DNA of 64,000 nt from Mycolicibacterium neoaurum VKM Ac-1815D (lineage in GTDB: Bacteria; Actinomycetota; Actinomycetes; Mycobacteriales; Mycobacteriaceae). The stretch is taken from the NCBI RefSeq assembly GCF_000317305.3, contig NC_023036.2, positions 124,001-188,000 of the forward strand. The letters are read 5' to 3'. Under the pieces are notes generated by a model that worked only from the letters and a program-made list of their open reading frames with translations, searched no databases and was not told the origin of the DNA. Of this stretch, positions 50,612-60,021 are shown in pieces. Every line of letters starts with the position of its first letter. Position 1 is the stretch's first letter. Made by a program: the position numbers and the translations under genes.

Positions 50612-53600
50612 TTACAGCAGGCCGAGCAATTGCAGGTCGGTGACGTACTTGACGATCACGTCCCGGCTGACATGCGGAATATCCTTGTCCGGGCCGATTT
50701 TCGCTTCCTGCACCGCCGTGCGGAACACATCGGTGGGTGCCATGGCGCCGTTCACCGGCTGGCCCGGGGTGGTGTAGTTGTGCAGCAGCGGCAGCAGTGA
50801 GGCCTGCCGTTGCCGGTCCGGCAGCGTCCGCAAGGTGGCACCGAACTGCTCGAACCACGCCTGGTAGTCGTCGATACGCCGGATCGGGTGTCCCGCGTCG
50901 ACGAGCCAGTCGACGAACTCGTCGAGACCGAGACCGTCATCGTGCGGGTTCATCACGTGGTAGGTCTCGAATCCGTCGGTGACATCGGCACCGAGGGTCG
51001 AGATGGCTTCGGCGATGAACTCGACCGGCAGGCCGTCATAGTGGCTGCGCTGCCGATTGCCCTGGGCGTCAAGCTGATTGAACGACTTCGGGGCGATGCC
51101 GGTGGCCACCAGGCTCAGCATCATCCTGGTGAACATGTCCGGCAGGTTGAGCTGACCGGCGTAGCTGGTGTCGGCCAGGATCATATCGCAGCGGAACACC
51201 GAGACCGGGAGCCCGAACTGCTCGTGTGCCTCGCGGAGCAACACCTCACCCGCCCACTTGCTGGCCCCGTACCCGTTGGCGTAGCTGTCGTCGAGCACCC
51301 GGGTGGCGCTGATCTCGCGGATATCGGCGTCCTCGACGAAGCGCCCCGGCTCGATACCCGCCCCGACACCGATGGTCGAGACGTACACGAACGGCTTGAT
51401 GCGGGTGGTCAACGCGACGCGAATCAGCTCGGCGGTGCCGAGGGCATTGGGCCCGAACAATTCGTTGTAGGGCAGCACGTGGTTGACCAGGGCCGCCGGG
51501 TCGACGATCAGGTCGACCGTGTCGGCCAGCCGCTGCCAGGTCTGGCGATCCAGTCCGAGATCGTGCTCACCCTTGTCGCCGGCGAGCACCTCCAGGTGTT
51601 TGTCTGCCAGTTCCCGGTAGTGCGCAACGAGTTTCGGGTCACCCGTGTCGAAGGTGGCATCCAGGCGGGCGCGTGCCTCGGCATCGGAGCGGGCCCGCAC
51701 CAGGGCGATCACCTTGCCGTCGACGAGGTTCATCCGTTCCAGCCACTCCAGGGCCAGGTAGCGGCCAAGGAATCCGGTGGCGCCGGTCAGCAGGACGGTG
51801 CGGACATTGGTCGCCGGGCCGGCGAGATCGCCCGCGGCCGCCAGTGTCTCGGCATCGATGAACTTGTCCAGGGTCAGGTCGGCGGCCCGAGCCACCGTGG
51901 CGTCCTTGCCGTGCACCGAGGCGAAGCTCGGCCGCAGGCCCGAACCGGAGCGCTGCGTCTCGATGTGCGCGGCGATGGAGGCCAGATCCGCTGTCGGACT
52001 GACGATCACGCTGACCGGCACCTCGACGTCGAAGATGTCGGCCAGCAGGTTGCCGAACGTCAACGCCGACAACGAGTCACCACCGAGATCGGTGAAATGC
52101 ACATCGGGTGCGATATCGGAGCTGGCGGCGCCGAGCAGTGCCACGGCGGCACGGCCCACGGTCTCCAGCACCGGCGCATCGGCACCGGTGGCCCGTAGTG
52201 CCTGCAACTCGCCGGCCTGGCCGTCGGCCAGATCGGTGTAGAGCTGCTCCAACTCGGCGCCGTAACGCTCCTTCAGTTTCGGCCAAGCCAGCTTCTTGAT
52301 CCCGGTCAGCAGCCCGTTCTCGGTGGTGAACTCCTGTGTCTCGACCAGGAAGTCGCGCGGGAGTTCGTAGCTCTGCAGGTCAGCCTTGCGCGCCGCCGCC
52401 TTCAGGGCGTCGGCGATCTCGGCCTTGGTGGCAGCGGGGTCGGTGGGCACCACCACGGCCAGCAGGTAGGGCCGGGCGCTGTTGCCGTAGATGTAGATCT
52501 GATGCACCAGCGGCGCGGTGTTGAACACCGCTTCCAGCTTGGAGACGGTGACGAACTCACCCTGGGACAGCTTGAGCACATTGTTGCGCCGGTCGATGTA
52601 GGCGACCTGGTCGGGGCCGAGCTCGGCCACGATGTCACCGGTCCGGTAGAAACCGTCCTCGTCGAAGACCGACGCCGTGACCTCGGGGCGCTTGTAGTAG
52701 CCCGGGAACAGCTGCTCGGAACGGATCAGCAACTCGCCGCGCGGATGTGGCACATCGGTCGAGTGATAACCCAGTTCGGGAACATCGACCAGCTTGTACT
52801 CCAGCACCGGCGGCCGGCTGATCTGACCGTCGACGAAGACCGCACCGGCCTCGGTCGAGCCGTAGCCCTCGACCAGGTGCAGATCCAGCAGCCGCTCGAC
52901 CCATGCCTTGAGTTCGGGGGAAATCGGCGCCGATCCGGTGAGCGCGCTGACATAGCGGCCGCCCAGCAGATTGGTCCGCATATCGGCGAGAATGTCGGCC
53001 TCGGAGCCGCCGTGGGCGGCGCGGCTCTGATAGTCCTGGAACAGCATGTCCCACACCCGTGGGACGAAGTTGAGCTGTGTCGGGCGCGTCAGCGCCAGAT
53101 CCTCCAGCAGTGTGGACAGATCGGCTCGGGCGGCGAAATTGACCACGCCGCCACTGGCCAGCGATGCGTAGAGGATGCCGCGTCCCATGACGTGGCTCAT
53201 CGGCATGAAGCTCAGCACGATCGCCGGAACGTGCCCCTGGCGGGCATCCCAGTGCGAGTTGATGGCCGGTCGCCAGATGTCGGCGACCTTGCCCTGCGGG
53301 TACATGGCGCCCTTGGGGGCGCCGGTGCTACCGGAGGTGTAGATCAGCAGCGAGAGCGGATCACCCTCCTGCGCCGGGATCGCGACGTCCGGGCGTTCGG
53401 CTCCGGCTGCGATCACCTCGTCGAGGGTCGCCAGGGTCTGCCCGTCGAGCCGGGCCGTGGCGGCGGCGATCGCCTCGCGGTCGTCGTCGACGGCGGGGTT
53501 CTGGTCGAAGACCACCACGGTCGCCACACCGGACTCCAGCGCCAGCGTCACGGCGTCATCGAGATGGTTCACATCGGAGGCGATCAGCGCCGGTTCGGTC

Positions 53601-54061
53601 TCAGCGACGATCGGGGCAAGGGCGGCGGCCGTCGCACTGGTCTGCAGCGGGACCGAGACCGCCCCGAGCTGGGTCAGGGCGATGTCGATGACCGTGAAGT
53701 CGACGCTGCCGAAACCGAGAATGGCCACGCGGTCACCCGGGCGCACGGTGTCGGACCAGGCGTTGGTGACGGCACGGACGCGGTCCCACAGCTGTCCGTA
53801 GGTGATGGTCTCGAAGTGGCCGAGGAGCTCGGCACGGGTGCGTCCGGTGGCTTCGTCGGTGACCAGTTGGACGGCACGGCTGCCGAGCGCGGGCCGCTCG
53901 GCGTACCCGGTCAGAACGGTGCGGATGATCTCGGGCAGGCGCATCTCGGGAGCGGCGACGGCGTCGGCGATGGCGGGGTCTGGTGCCGCGGCGGCGAACT
54001 CGGGATCGGTGGCGTACAGGTCGGCCAGGCGCTGCTGGTCATCAAGATTTTCGGCGAACAT
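50612..54061 (-). CDS. car: Carboxylic acid reductase
   Basis: About 1149 residues from ATG 54061 (GAGGA upstream; GTG 54064 adjacent). The adenylation domain spans about 1-630, with LLIYTSGSTGAPKGAMYPQG and GYGSTEAGAVFVDGQIS. The carrier domain has the phosphopantetheine Ser near 663 in FTDLGGDSLSALTFGNLLAD. The reductase domain runs from about 755, with VLLTGATGFLGRYLALEWLE and YGASKWAGEVLLREAHE (YxxxK). It reduces carboxylic acids to aldehydes with ATP and NADPH. A phosphopantetheinyl transferase must be supplied from elsewhere. Confidence 0.95.
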   Translation of the reverse strand: MFAENLDDQQRLADLYATDPEFAAAAPDPAIADAVAAPEMRLPEIIRTVLTGYAERPALGSRAVQLVTDEATGRTRAELLGHFETITYGQLWDRVRAVTNAWSDTVRPGDRVAILGFGSVDFTVIDIALTQLGAVSVPLQTSATAAALAPIVAETEPALIASDVNHLDDAVTLALESGVATVVVFDQNPAVDDDREAIAAATARLDGQTLATLDEVIAAGAERPDVAIPAQEGDPLSLLIYTSGSTGAPKGAMYPQGKVADIWRPAINSHWDARQGHVPAIVLSFMPMSHVMGRGILYASLASGGVVNFAARADLSTLLEDLALTRPTQLNFVPRVWDMLFQDYQSRAAHGGSEADILADMRTNLLGGRYVSALTGSAPISPELKAWVERLLDLHLVEGYGSTEAGAVFVDGQISRPPVLEYKLVDVPELGYHSTDVPHPRGELLIRSEQLFPGYYKRPEVTASVFDEDGFYRTGDIVAELGPDQVAYIDRRNNVLKLSQGEFVTVSKLEAVFNTAPLVHQIYIYGNSARPYLLAVVVPTDPAATKAEIADALKAAARKADLQSYELPRDFLVETQEFTTENGLLTGIKKLAWPKLKERYGAELEQLYTDLADGQAGELQALRATGADAPVLETVGRAAVALLGAASSDIAPDVHFTDLGGDSLSALTFGNLLADIFDVEVPVSVIVSPTADLASIAAHIETQRSGSGLRPSFASVHGKDATVARAADLTLDKFIDAETLAAAGDLAGPATNVRTVLLTGATGFLGRYLALEWLERMNLVDGKVIALVRARSDAEARARLDATFDTGDPKLVAHYRELADKHLEVLAGDKGEHDLGLDRQTWQRLADTVDLIVDPAALVNHVLPYNELFGPNALGTAELIRVALTTRIKPFVYVSTIGVGAGIEPGRFVEDADIREISATRVLDDSYANGYGASKWAGEVLLREAHEQFGLPVSVFRCDMILADTSYAGQLNLPDMFTRMMLSLVATGIAPKSFNQLDAQGNRQRSHYDGLPVEFIAEAISTLGADVTDGFETYHVMNPHDDGLGLDEFVDWLVDAGHPIRRIDDYQAWFEQFGATLRTLPDRQRQASLLPLLHNYTTPGQPVNGAMAPTDVFRTAVQEAKIGPDKDIPHVSRDVIVKYVTDLQLLGLL

Positions 54062-54199
54062 CACACTTCCTCGGATCTACTCACGACGTATTGCAACGGC
54101 CGGGGACCTCATCGTCCTCACCGACCAACGCGTACAACGTTAGCAAAACTAAAGATATGCCCGACCGCCACAAGCTGCGGATTTCCTGCCAAAAGGCTG

Positions 54200-55087
54200 T
54201 CAGGATCGGTGTGCCTGGGCTTCCAACCGTTCCTCGTAGGCGCCCTCGTCACGGCCCAGCGCGATGGTGGCCGCGGTCATGGCCAGGACGGCGATGGTGA
54301 GCACCACGGTCTCCCACCGGTTGGCGTTGAGGGTTTCGCCGAGGAGGAACACGCCGAACAACACCGCGGCGATCGGCTCGACCACAACCATGGTCGGGAC
54401 CGACGTCTGCAGCGATCCGGCGTGGAACGCCGACTGCTGCAGCAGGGTGGCGAGTACACCCAGCGCGACCAGTGCGTAGGGCACCGGAGTCGCCAACACC
54501 GCGACTGCACTTCCGCGGTCCAGCAGGAACATCAGGATCTTGGTCAGCACCGCGACCAGACCGAACATCACGCCGACCGCGACCGCCAGGGGCACCGCAC
54601 GTTTCCAGCCGGTATGGCGTACCGCGAACACCACGCATCCGATCACCAGCACCGAGCAGATGGTGATGACGACAGCCACCGTCGGCGCCGGAGCCACCTG
54701 CTCGTTGACGCGCGGGTGGGCCAGCGGGACGAACACCGCCAGGGATGCGGTGAGCAGCAGCGCCCACAACCAGGCGCCGCGTGTCACCCGCCGGTGCGCC
54801 AACCGGGCGCTGAGCGGGAGGGCGAACAACAGCGCCGACACCAACAGGGGTTGGACGACGATGAGCGATCCGTTGTCCAGCGCCAACGCCTGGAAGACGA
54901 ACCCGGCCACAGCCGCGGCCGTCCCGGCCCACCACAGTGGACGTCGCAGCAGGGTCGCGAACATGACGGTGCTGACACCGTGTTCCTCGGGTACGTCGAG
55001 CGTCGCACGCTGCCGCACCACGATGCCGATGGCGGCGAAAATCGCTGCGCACAATGCGAACACAACGACGAGCAGCTGGTCGATCAC
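54200..55087 (-). CDS. DMT family transporter
   Basis: GTG 55087 (VIDQLLVVVFALCAAIFAAI) gives 295 residues with nine to ten hydrophobic helices arranged as two EamA-like halves. LQTSVPTMVVVEPIAAVLFG, then LGETLNANRW, is the typical end of the second half. The substrate is unknown. It is co-directional with car, 138 bp away. Confidence 0.78.
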   Translation of the reverse strand: MIDQLLVVVFALCAAIFAAIGIVVRQRATLDVPEEHGVSTVMFATLLRRPLWWAGTAAAVAGFVFQALALDNGSLIVVQPLLVSALLFALPLSARLAHRRVTRGAWLWALLLTASLAVFVPLAHPRVNEQVAPAPTVAVVITICSVLVIGCVVFAVRHTGWKRAVPLAVAVGVMFGLVAVLTKILMFLLDRGSAVAVLATPVPYALVALGVLATLLQQSAFHAGSLQTSVPTMVVVEPIAAVLFGVFLLGETLNANRWETVVLTIAVLAMTAATIALGRDEGAYEERLEAQAHRS

Positions 55088-55151
55088 CGGCGCGGCCTCA
55101 TCGTCACGCCACCACCCTAGGTGGTGACGACCGCCGATGCCCGGGCCGCTG

Positions 55152-56444
55152 CTAGCTCTCTCCGGCGGGCGGCTCCGGTGCCGTGTCCGCCCCCGACGGC
55201 CCGCTCGACGCGGCCCTGCCCGGCTCGGGTTCTTCCGGCGTGCGCACCTCGATACCGTCACCGCCCTCGTGATCCGTCTCGTGGCCTGCAACGTCGGCAA
55301 GGCCGGTGGGGTCCGCGGGGTCTGTCGGGTCGGCAATGTCGGTGTCATCAAGCGACTCGGTCTCGCGCCCGGCCGTGTTCACCCGCGCACCGAACCCGGC
55401 CCGCAGCCCGCGGGTGCGCTCGACGATCGGGGCCGACGAATCCACGGCGGTGGTATCGGCCACCGGTTTCGGCTCGAGTGCTGCCGGTGCCGGCTGTGCC
55501 GGGGCCTGCGATGCGAACATCGCGCCGAGCGGCGGAAGGAGCGCAGCTCCGGTCGGTCTGCTGTAGTCGGAGCGGTCGTATCCGAGTTCGACCAGTGCCC
55601 GCAGCGGCCGCTCGATGGCGTCGAGCAGCAGATCCGGCAGTATCCCGCGAAGGGGCATCAGCAGCGGCAGGCGTTCGGTCGGGATCAGGTAGTAGGTGGT
55701 GTCGCCGCGCTGCTGGTAGTAGTGCGGGTCACCGGTGTCGATGCTCGACAGCGCCGTCGCGTCGAGATCCTGGGTTCCGCCGTGCAGATAGATGATGCCG
55801 AGGATCGCGTTGGCGGTGGCCAGCAGGTTCAGCGGATAGGTCGGGAAGTCCGCCCACCCGTCGTACTGGCGGGCGATGTCCACCGTGGTCCCGGCCCCGG
55901 GCTGCGGGTCGCGCACCACCGGGGTCGGACCGCTGAAGGTGATGTCCAGCAGTGGCACGTACAGGCCGCCGAACCGCGCCATGATCCCGCCGTTGGGCCG
56001 CCCCGGATTCTCGACGAGGACGTAGTTGACACCGTTGGCCCGGTGGCCGCCCTTGTAGGCGGAGGCGACCACCGCGCCCTGCGAGTAGCCGAACACGGTG
56101 TCACCGGCGACCGGCTGCTCGCCGAGGTTGGCCACCCCACGCCCGACCGAGGTGTTCCAGGTCGCGTCCCGCAGGCCACCGGAGGAGAACGGTCCGATGG
56201 CCGCGGGGTAGTCCACCTGCCGGAAATCACCTGGCGCGCTCAGCCCGGCGCCGGTGTACATATCGGTGGCGAAATCCTGCGGTGACTGGTGCCCGGTGGT
56301 GTTCCCGATCCGGGTGCCCTCCAGGTAGTAAGTGCTGCTCGCCAGCACCGGGGCAGCCTGCGACAGTCCGACCGCCAGGGTCAGCACCGAGGCCAGCCCC
56401 ACGACATGTGTTCTGGACAACCCGGCTCCGCTCGCTCGGAACAA
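55152..56444 (-). CDS. Secreted PE-PPE domain esterase without a PE/PPE N-terminus
   Basis: A 430-residue protein. A signal peptide (HVVGLASVLTLAVGLSQAAP) is followed by the PE-PPE serine hydrolase domain to about 300. The nucleophile is in DTVFGYSQGAVVASAYKGGH, VNYVLVENPGRPNGG follows, and the His region is near DPHYYQQRGD. The last ~130 residues are Ala/Pro- then Asp/Glu-rich, with TDIADPTDPADPTGLADV repeats. It lacks the PE or PPE type VII secretion head, so it uses the Sec pathway. Likely a cell-wall lipid esterase or acyltransferase. Confidence 0.85.
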   Translation of the reverse strand: MFRASGAGLSRTHVVGLASVLTLAVGLSQAAPVLASSTYYLEGTRIGNTTGHQSPQDFATDMYTGAGLSAPGDFRQVDYPAAIGPFSSGGLRDATWNTSVGRGVANLGEQPVAGDTVFGYSQGAVVASAYKGGHRANGVNYVLVENPGRPNGGIMARFGGLYVPLLDITFSGPTPVVRDPQPGAGTTVDIARQYDGWADFPTYPLNLLATANAILGIIYLHGGTQDLDATALSSIDTGDPHYYQQRGDTTYYLIPTERLPLLMPLRGILPDLLLDAIERPLRALVELGYDRSDYSRPTGAALLPPLGAMFASQAPAQPAPAALEPKPVADTTAVDSSAPIVERTRGLRAGFGARVNTAGRETESLDDTDIADPTDPADPTGLADVAGHETDHEGGDGIEVRTPEEPEPGRAASSGPSGADTAPEPPAGES

Positions 56445-56509
56445 CGATTTCGCCGGATGCTACTCCGAGAAAGTTTGCTGAGCGGCGGATCGCGGGTCGT
56501 CCGAACGGC

Positions 56510-57508
56510 TTAATCCGTTTTCTGCTTCGAGGGCTCGTCATTCTTTTTGTCGACCACCCTTGTCTTGTACAGGCTGGCGACAGTGGTGATGACGAGCGTG
56601 ACGATGATGACACCGAGGCTGGCCAGCGTCGGGATGGTCGGCACATGCACGGGTTCGCCACCGTTGATGAACGGCAGCTCGTTCTCGTGCAGGGCGTGCA
56701 GCACCAGCTTCACGCCGATGAAGCCGAGGATGAACGACAGCCCCTGGGACAGGTAGACCAGCCGCTTGAGCAGATCGCCGAGCAGGAAGTACAGCTGGCG
56801 CAGACCCATCAGTGCGAACACGTTGGCCGTGAAGACCAGGTAGGGCTCCTGGGTCAGGCCGTAGATGGCCGGGATCGAGTCCAGCGCGAACAGCAGGTCG
56901 GTGGTGCCCAGCGCGATGATCACCAGGAACATCGGGGTGATGACGCGCTTGGAGTTCTCCTTGACGGTGAGCTTGAGCCCGTGCCATTTGTCGGTGGTGT
57001 TCAGGTAGTTGCGCGCGAACCGGACGACACCGTTCTCACCGTCGTCGTCGTGGTCGGTGTCCTTGGCCAGCTTGATGGCGGTGTAGATGAGGAAGGCACC
57101 GAAGATGTAGAACACCCACGAGAACTGTTCGATGGCGACGGCGCCGAGCGCGATGAAGATGCCGCGGAAGATCAGCGCCAGGATGATGCCGACCAGCAAC
57201 GCCTGCTGTTGGTAGATCCGCGGCACCTTGAAGCTGGCCATGATGATCAAGAAGATGAACAGGTTGTCCACCGAGAGGCTGTACTCGGTGAGCCATCCGG
57301 CAAAGAATTCGACACCGTACTGGCTGCCGTGGAACGTCCAGGTCCAGATGCCGAAGGCGATCGCGAGACCGACGTAGAACGTCAGCGCGATCGAGGTTTC
57401 CCGGGTGGACGGCTCATGCGGCCGGCGGCCGAACACGAGGATGTCCACCAGCAGGACGCCCAGTGTGACGGCGAGGGTGATGCCCCACTCGAGGGTGGAC
57501 ACGTTCAT
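56510..57508 (-). CDS. terC: TerC family membrane protein (probable Mn2+ exporter)
   Basis: A 332-residue protein with about nine helices. Signature segments are WLTEYSLSVDNLFIFLIIMA and LGTTDLLFALDSIPAIYGLT, whose membrane aspartates define TerC/Alx/MeeF proteins. These export manganese in several bacteria. The 5' leader is a yybP-ykoY Mn2+ riboswitch whose 3' strand can pair with the ribosome site, which fits a manganese-induced exporter. GGAGG lies ten bases before the ATG. Confidence 0.92.
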   Translation of the reverse strand: MNVSTLEWGITLAVTLGVLLVDILVFGRRPHEPSTRETSIALTFYVGLAIAFGIWTWTFHGSQYGVEFFAGWLTEYSLSVDNLFIFLIIMASFKVPRIYQQQALLVGIILALIFRGIFIALGAVAIEQFSWVFYIFGAFLIYTAIKLAKDTDHDDDGENGVVRFARNYLNTTDKWHGLKLTVKENSKRVITPMFLVIIALGTTDLLFALDSIPAIYGLTQEPYLVFTANVFALMGLRQLYFLLGDLLKRLVYLSQGLSFILGFIGVKLVLHALHENELPFINGGEPVHVPTIPTLASLGVIIVTLVITTVASLYKTRVVDKKNDEPSKQKTD

Positions 57509-57538
57509 ATATTCAGGACCTCCGGTCGTCGATCAAAC

Positions 57539-57649
57539 GGCCGAGGTCTCTTCCGCCTGCGCAACGTGACGCGGGCCCGCGGCACCGGTCGTCCGAATGT
57601 GAACGACGTGATGACGACACCGCAGCGCAGGAGTACTCCCCTCGTGGCC
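57539..57649 (-). promoter_or_regulatory. yybP-ykoY (Mn2+) riboswitch upstream of terC
   Basis: On the minus strand, 111 nt. P1 pairs CGAGG (57644-57640) with CCTCG (57546-57542), extended by GGCC/GGCC. The conserved GGGGAGTA follows P1. P2 pairs CCTGCGC (57631-57625) with GCGCAGG (57562-57556). The 3' conserved stretch is GGAAGAGACC. GACCTC (57548-57543) is complementary to GAGGTC in the Shine-Dalgarno (57522-57517). P1 formation on Mn2+ binding would therefore release the ribosome site, a translational ON switch. Confidence 0.85.
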
Positions 57650-57695
57650 GATTCTGTCAGACGTTCCCGTCCTGAGCGAATCGAACCCTGCCCGG

Positions 57696-58100
57696 TTACC
57701 CCTCGCCGGCGGTCGCGGTGCTCGTGACCGTGCTCGTCTGGAAGGGGTCGACGAAGAACGGGTTCTCCTCCGAGGTGGTCTCGGTGGTGGTGGTGCTCGT
57801 GGTCTCGTCGGTGGTGCTGGTGGTGGTGGTAATCGTGCTTGTGGTGGTGCGAGAGGTCGTCGTCCGCGACGTCGTCGGTGAGGAGGTCGTCGGTGAGGTG
57901 GTGCGGGACGTGCTGGTGTCCGGATACACCTGGGGTCCGCCGGTCGGATCGACCGAGCTCTCCGCAGTGTTCAGCACCGCATAGATCAGCACGCCGATGG
58001 CCAGCACGCCGGCCACCCCGGCGCTGACGATCGCCCAGGATTCCTCGTACCAGGGAACCGGCGTCTCGGCGCCGGCCCGGTCGCCCGCATCGTCTGTCAC
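57696..58100 (-). CDS. Single-pass membrane protein with Thr/Ser-rich extracellular tail
   Basis: GTG 58100 gives 134 residues: a short N-terminus (WYEESWAIVSAGVAG), one transmembrane helix at about 23-45, and then a ~70-residue low-complexity tail of Thr and Ser (RTTTSTITTTTSTTDETTST) ending in SEENPFFVDPFQ. The tail is outside the membrane and a likely target for mycobacterial O-mannosylation. The function is unknown. Upstream of the terC riboswitch and possibly co-transcribed with it. Confidence 0.7.
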   Translation of the reverse strand: MTDDAGDRAGAETPVPWYEESWAIVSAGVAGVLAIGVLIYAVLNTAESSVDPTGGPQVYPDTSTSRTTSPTTSSPTTSRTTTSRTTTSTITTTTSTTDETTSTTTTETTSEENPFFVDPFQTSTVTSTATAGEG

Positions 58101-58122
58101 AGGCGCTGATGGTAACGACGTT

Positions 58123-58539
58123 TCACCCCCTGACGACCGAATCGCCCCGCACGACGACATCCACCGGGGTGAGCGGTCCGTGGGCCGGGCCCGTGAGCAC
58201 CGCGCCGTCCAGACCGAAACTGCTGCCGTGGCAGGGACAGATCACCTCCGCACCGGTCACCTTGGACACGGCGCAACCGGCATGCGGGCACACCGTCGAG
58301 AAGCCCCTGATCCGACCGGGTTGTTCCTGGGTCAGCACGATGCCGTCGACGACGAGTGCCGATCCGACCGGCACATCGGCGGTCTTGGCCAATTCGGTGT
58401 TCTCGGCCGGCTCGCTGGGCGTCTGCGGGGCGGCCGAAGGAGCCTCCGCGGATCCACACGCCGCGACCGCGCCCAGCGCGCCGACCGCCATCGCGCTCCC
58501 GACCACCATCTGCCTACGCCCCAGGGTCATAGCGGTCAT
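58123..58539 (-). CDS. Rieske 2Fe-2S protein, exported
   Basis: A 138-residue protein (ATG 58530, MTLGRRQMVVG, is an alternative start). The Arg-containing signal (GRRQMVVGSAMAVGALGAVA) ends in ACGS, a lipobox-like or twin-arginine-type leader. The Rieske ligands are TVCPHAGCAVSKV and EVICPCHGSSFGLDG (Cys-X-His, Cys-X2-His). A small soluble or lipid-anchored electron-transfer protein outside the membrane. The partner is unknown. Confidence 0.88.
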   Translation of the reverse strand: MTAMTLGRRQMVVGSAMAVGALGAVAACGSAEAPSAAPQTPSEPAENTELAKTADVPVGSALVVDGIVLTQEQPGRIRGFSTVCPHAGCAVSKVTGAEVICPCHGSSFGLDGAVLTGPAHGPLTPVDVVVRGDSVVRG

Positions 58540-58560
58540 TCTGCGCCCGGGACCGCCGTC

Positions 58561-59037
58561 TCAGCGGCGAAACACCACCCATCGCATCGCGCTGTACATG
58601 AAGACGGCCTCGCAGCAGCCTGCCGATAATCGCGCCAGGTGGTACTGCAATCCGGCCGCGACCAACGAGGTCGGCAGCGCGACGATGAACAACAGGTAGT
58701 TGATCGCCACCACCGCCGCATAGACCGCCAGCTGTGGGCCGACGGTGGCGTGGGAGCGGAAGTTCAGCGTGCGGTTGAGGACGTAGGCCAGCGCGAAGGC
58801 GCAGACGTAGCCGACCGTCAAGGCCACCGGCAGCGGCGCGTCCATGCCGCTGTAGAGCAGGGTGAGCAGGGCCATGTCGATGCTGAAGGTGAAGCCCGCG
58901 ATCAAGCCGAAGCCCAGAAAGGTCGGCGCGACAACCGAACTCAGCCCCCATGGCAGCCGGCCGACGATTGCCGCACAGATCCGGTGGAAACGTTCCACCC
59001 GACCGCCGGGCACCGTTTCGGCCGTCACGGCCACCAC
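58561..59037 (-). CDS. GtrA family membrane protein
   Basis: GTG 59037 (VVAVTAETVPGGRVERFHRI) gives 158 residues with four helices: GLIAGFTFSIDMALLTLLYS, LTVGYVCAFALAYVLNRTLN, YAAVVAINYLLFIVALP and CCEAVFMYSAMRWVVFRR. The central NRxxNF-like motif is GtrA-typical. Such proteins flip or help transfer polyprenyl-linked sugars, including arabinogalactan units in mycobacteria. Follows the SDR gene after 37 bp. Confidence 0.85.
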   Translation of the reverse strand: MVAVTAETVPGGRVERFHRICAAIVGRLPWGLSSVVAPTFLGFGLIAGFTFSIDMALLTLLYSGMDAPLPVALTVGYVCAFALAYVLNRTLNFRSHATVGPQLAVYAAVVAINYLLFIVALPTSLVAAGLQYHLARLSAGCCEAVFMYSAMRWVVFRR

Positions 59038-59074
59038 TGTGGCATCGGCAGGTGACGGCGTCGTTATCGGTGCG

Positions 59075-59980
59075 CTAACGGATGGCGAGGGTGGTACCCG
59101 TCTCCTGTTCAGCGAACTGGACCAGCCGCGCTGCGGCGGCGTAGTCACAGGCTTGCACGGATCGGCCGATGAGCACCGGCACCCCCTTGAGTCCGAATCG
59201 ACCGTCCACCCCGACATAGCTGCCGGGCGGGATCGGCTCGGTGATGCAGTACAGCGTGGTCGCCGCCCCGGCCGCGGCGTCGTTGGCCAGGGGGCCGGCC
59301 ACCAACTTCACGCCGCGGGCCACGAGCCTCATCACCGGGGTGTCCGACAGCGCAGGCAGATTGGAGTCGACCCAGCCCGGGTGGGTGAGCTGGCTGGTGA
59401 TCGGCGATCCGGCCTCCCGCAGCCGGCGGTCGAGCTCGAGGCCCCACAGCATGACGGCGAGTTTGGACGCCGCGTAGGCGCCCATCACGGTCCACTTGTT
59501 GGTGCGCAGGTGCATGTCCGACAGCCGCAGGGTCGCCGACTCGTGTGCCTGGGAACCGACGTTGATGATCTGCGACCGCACGCGGTCGAGCAGCAGGTTG
59601 GTCAGCGCGAACGGCCCGAGCAGGTTGGTCGCGATGGTCGCCTCGAACCCGTCCGCGGTCTCGGTGCGGTGCTGGAACAGCGCGCCCGCGTTGTTGATCA
59701 GGATGTCGAGGCCGTCGATACCTGCCTCGACGAGGCGGGCCGGAAAACCCCGCACCGACGACAGGTCGGCGAGATCGAGTCGGACCACCGAGGTGCGGCC
59801 CCCGATCTCCTCGGCGCGTCGAGCGCCGAGTTCGGTGTTGCGCACCGCCATCACCACATGTGCGCCGGCGCCGGCCAGAGCCGCCGCGGTCGCCAGCCCG
59901 ACACCGTTGGTGGCTCCGGTCACCATCACCGTCTGTCCGGTCATATCGCCGAGCCGAGCAGGGTTCCATGAGAAGGCCAT
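59075..59980 (-). CDS. SDR family oxidoreductase
   Basis: A 301-residue protein. Cofactor loop VTGATNGVGLATAAALAGAG, DILINNAGALFQHR, SQIINVGSQAH with the catalytic Ser, and MGAYAASKLAVML carrying YxxSK. It resembles retinol dehydrogenase/protochlorophyllide reductase-like SDRs common in mycobacteria. NADP preference is likely from the Arg after the second strand (AVRNTEL). The substrate is unknown. Confidence 0.87.
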   Translation of the reverse strand: MAFSWNPARLGDMTGQTVMVTGATNGVGLATAAALAGAGAHVVMAVRNTELGARRAEEIGGRTSVVRLDLADLSSVRGFPARLVEAGIDGLDILINNAGALFQHRTETADGFEATIATNLLGPFALTNLLLDRVRSQIINVGSQAHESATLRLSDMHLRTNKWTVMGAYAASKLAVMLWGLELDRRLREAGSPITSQLTHPGWVDSNLPALSDTPVMRLVARGVKLVAGPLANDAAAGAATTLYCITEPIPPGSYVGVDGRFGLKGVPVLIGRSVQACDYAAAARLVQFAEQETGTTLAIR

Positions 59981-60021
59981 AGACGTCAGGTTAGCCGCGC
60001 TGAATTTTGGTACCGTTCGCT

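Noticed and set aside
57665..57700. tRNA T-arm-like GGGTTCGATTC on the minus strand
   Set aside because: The flanking bases do not pair and no acceptor or anticodon arm can be built.
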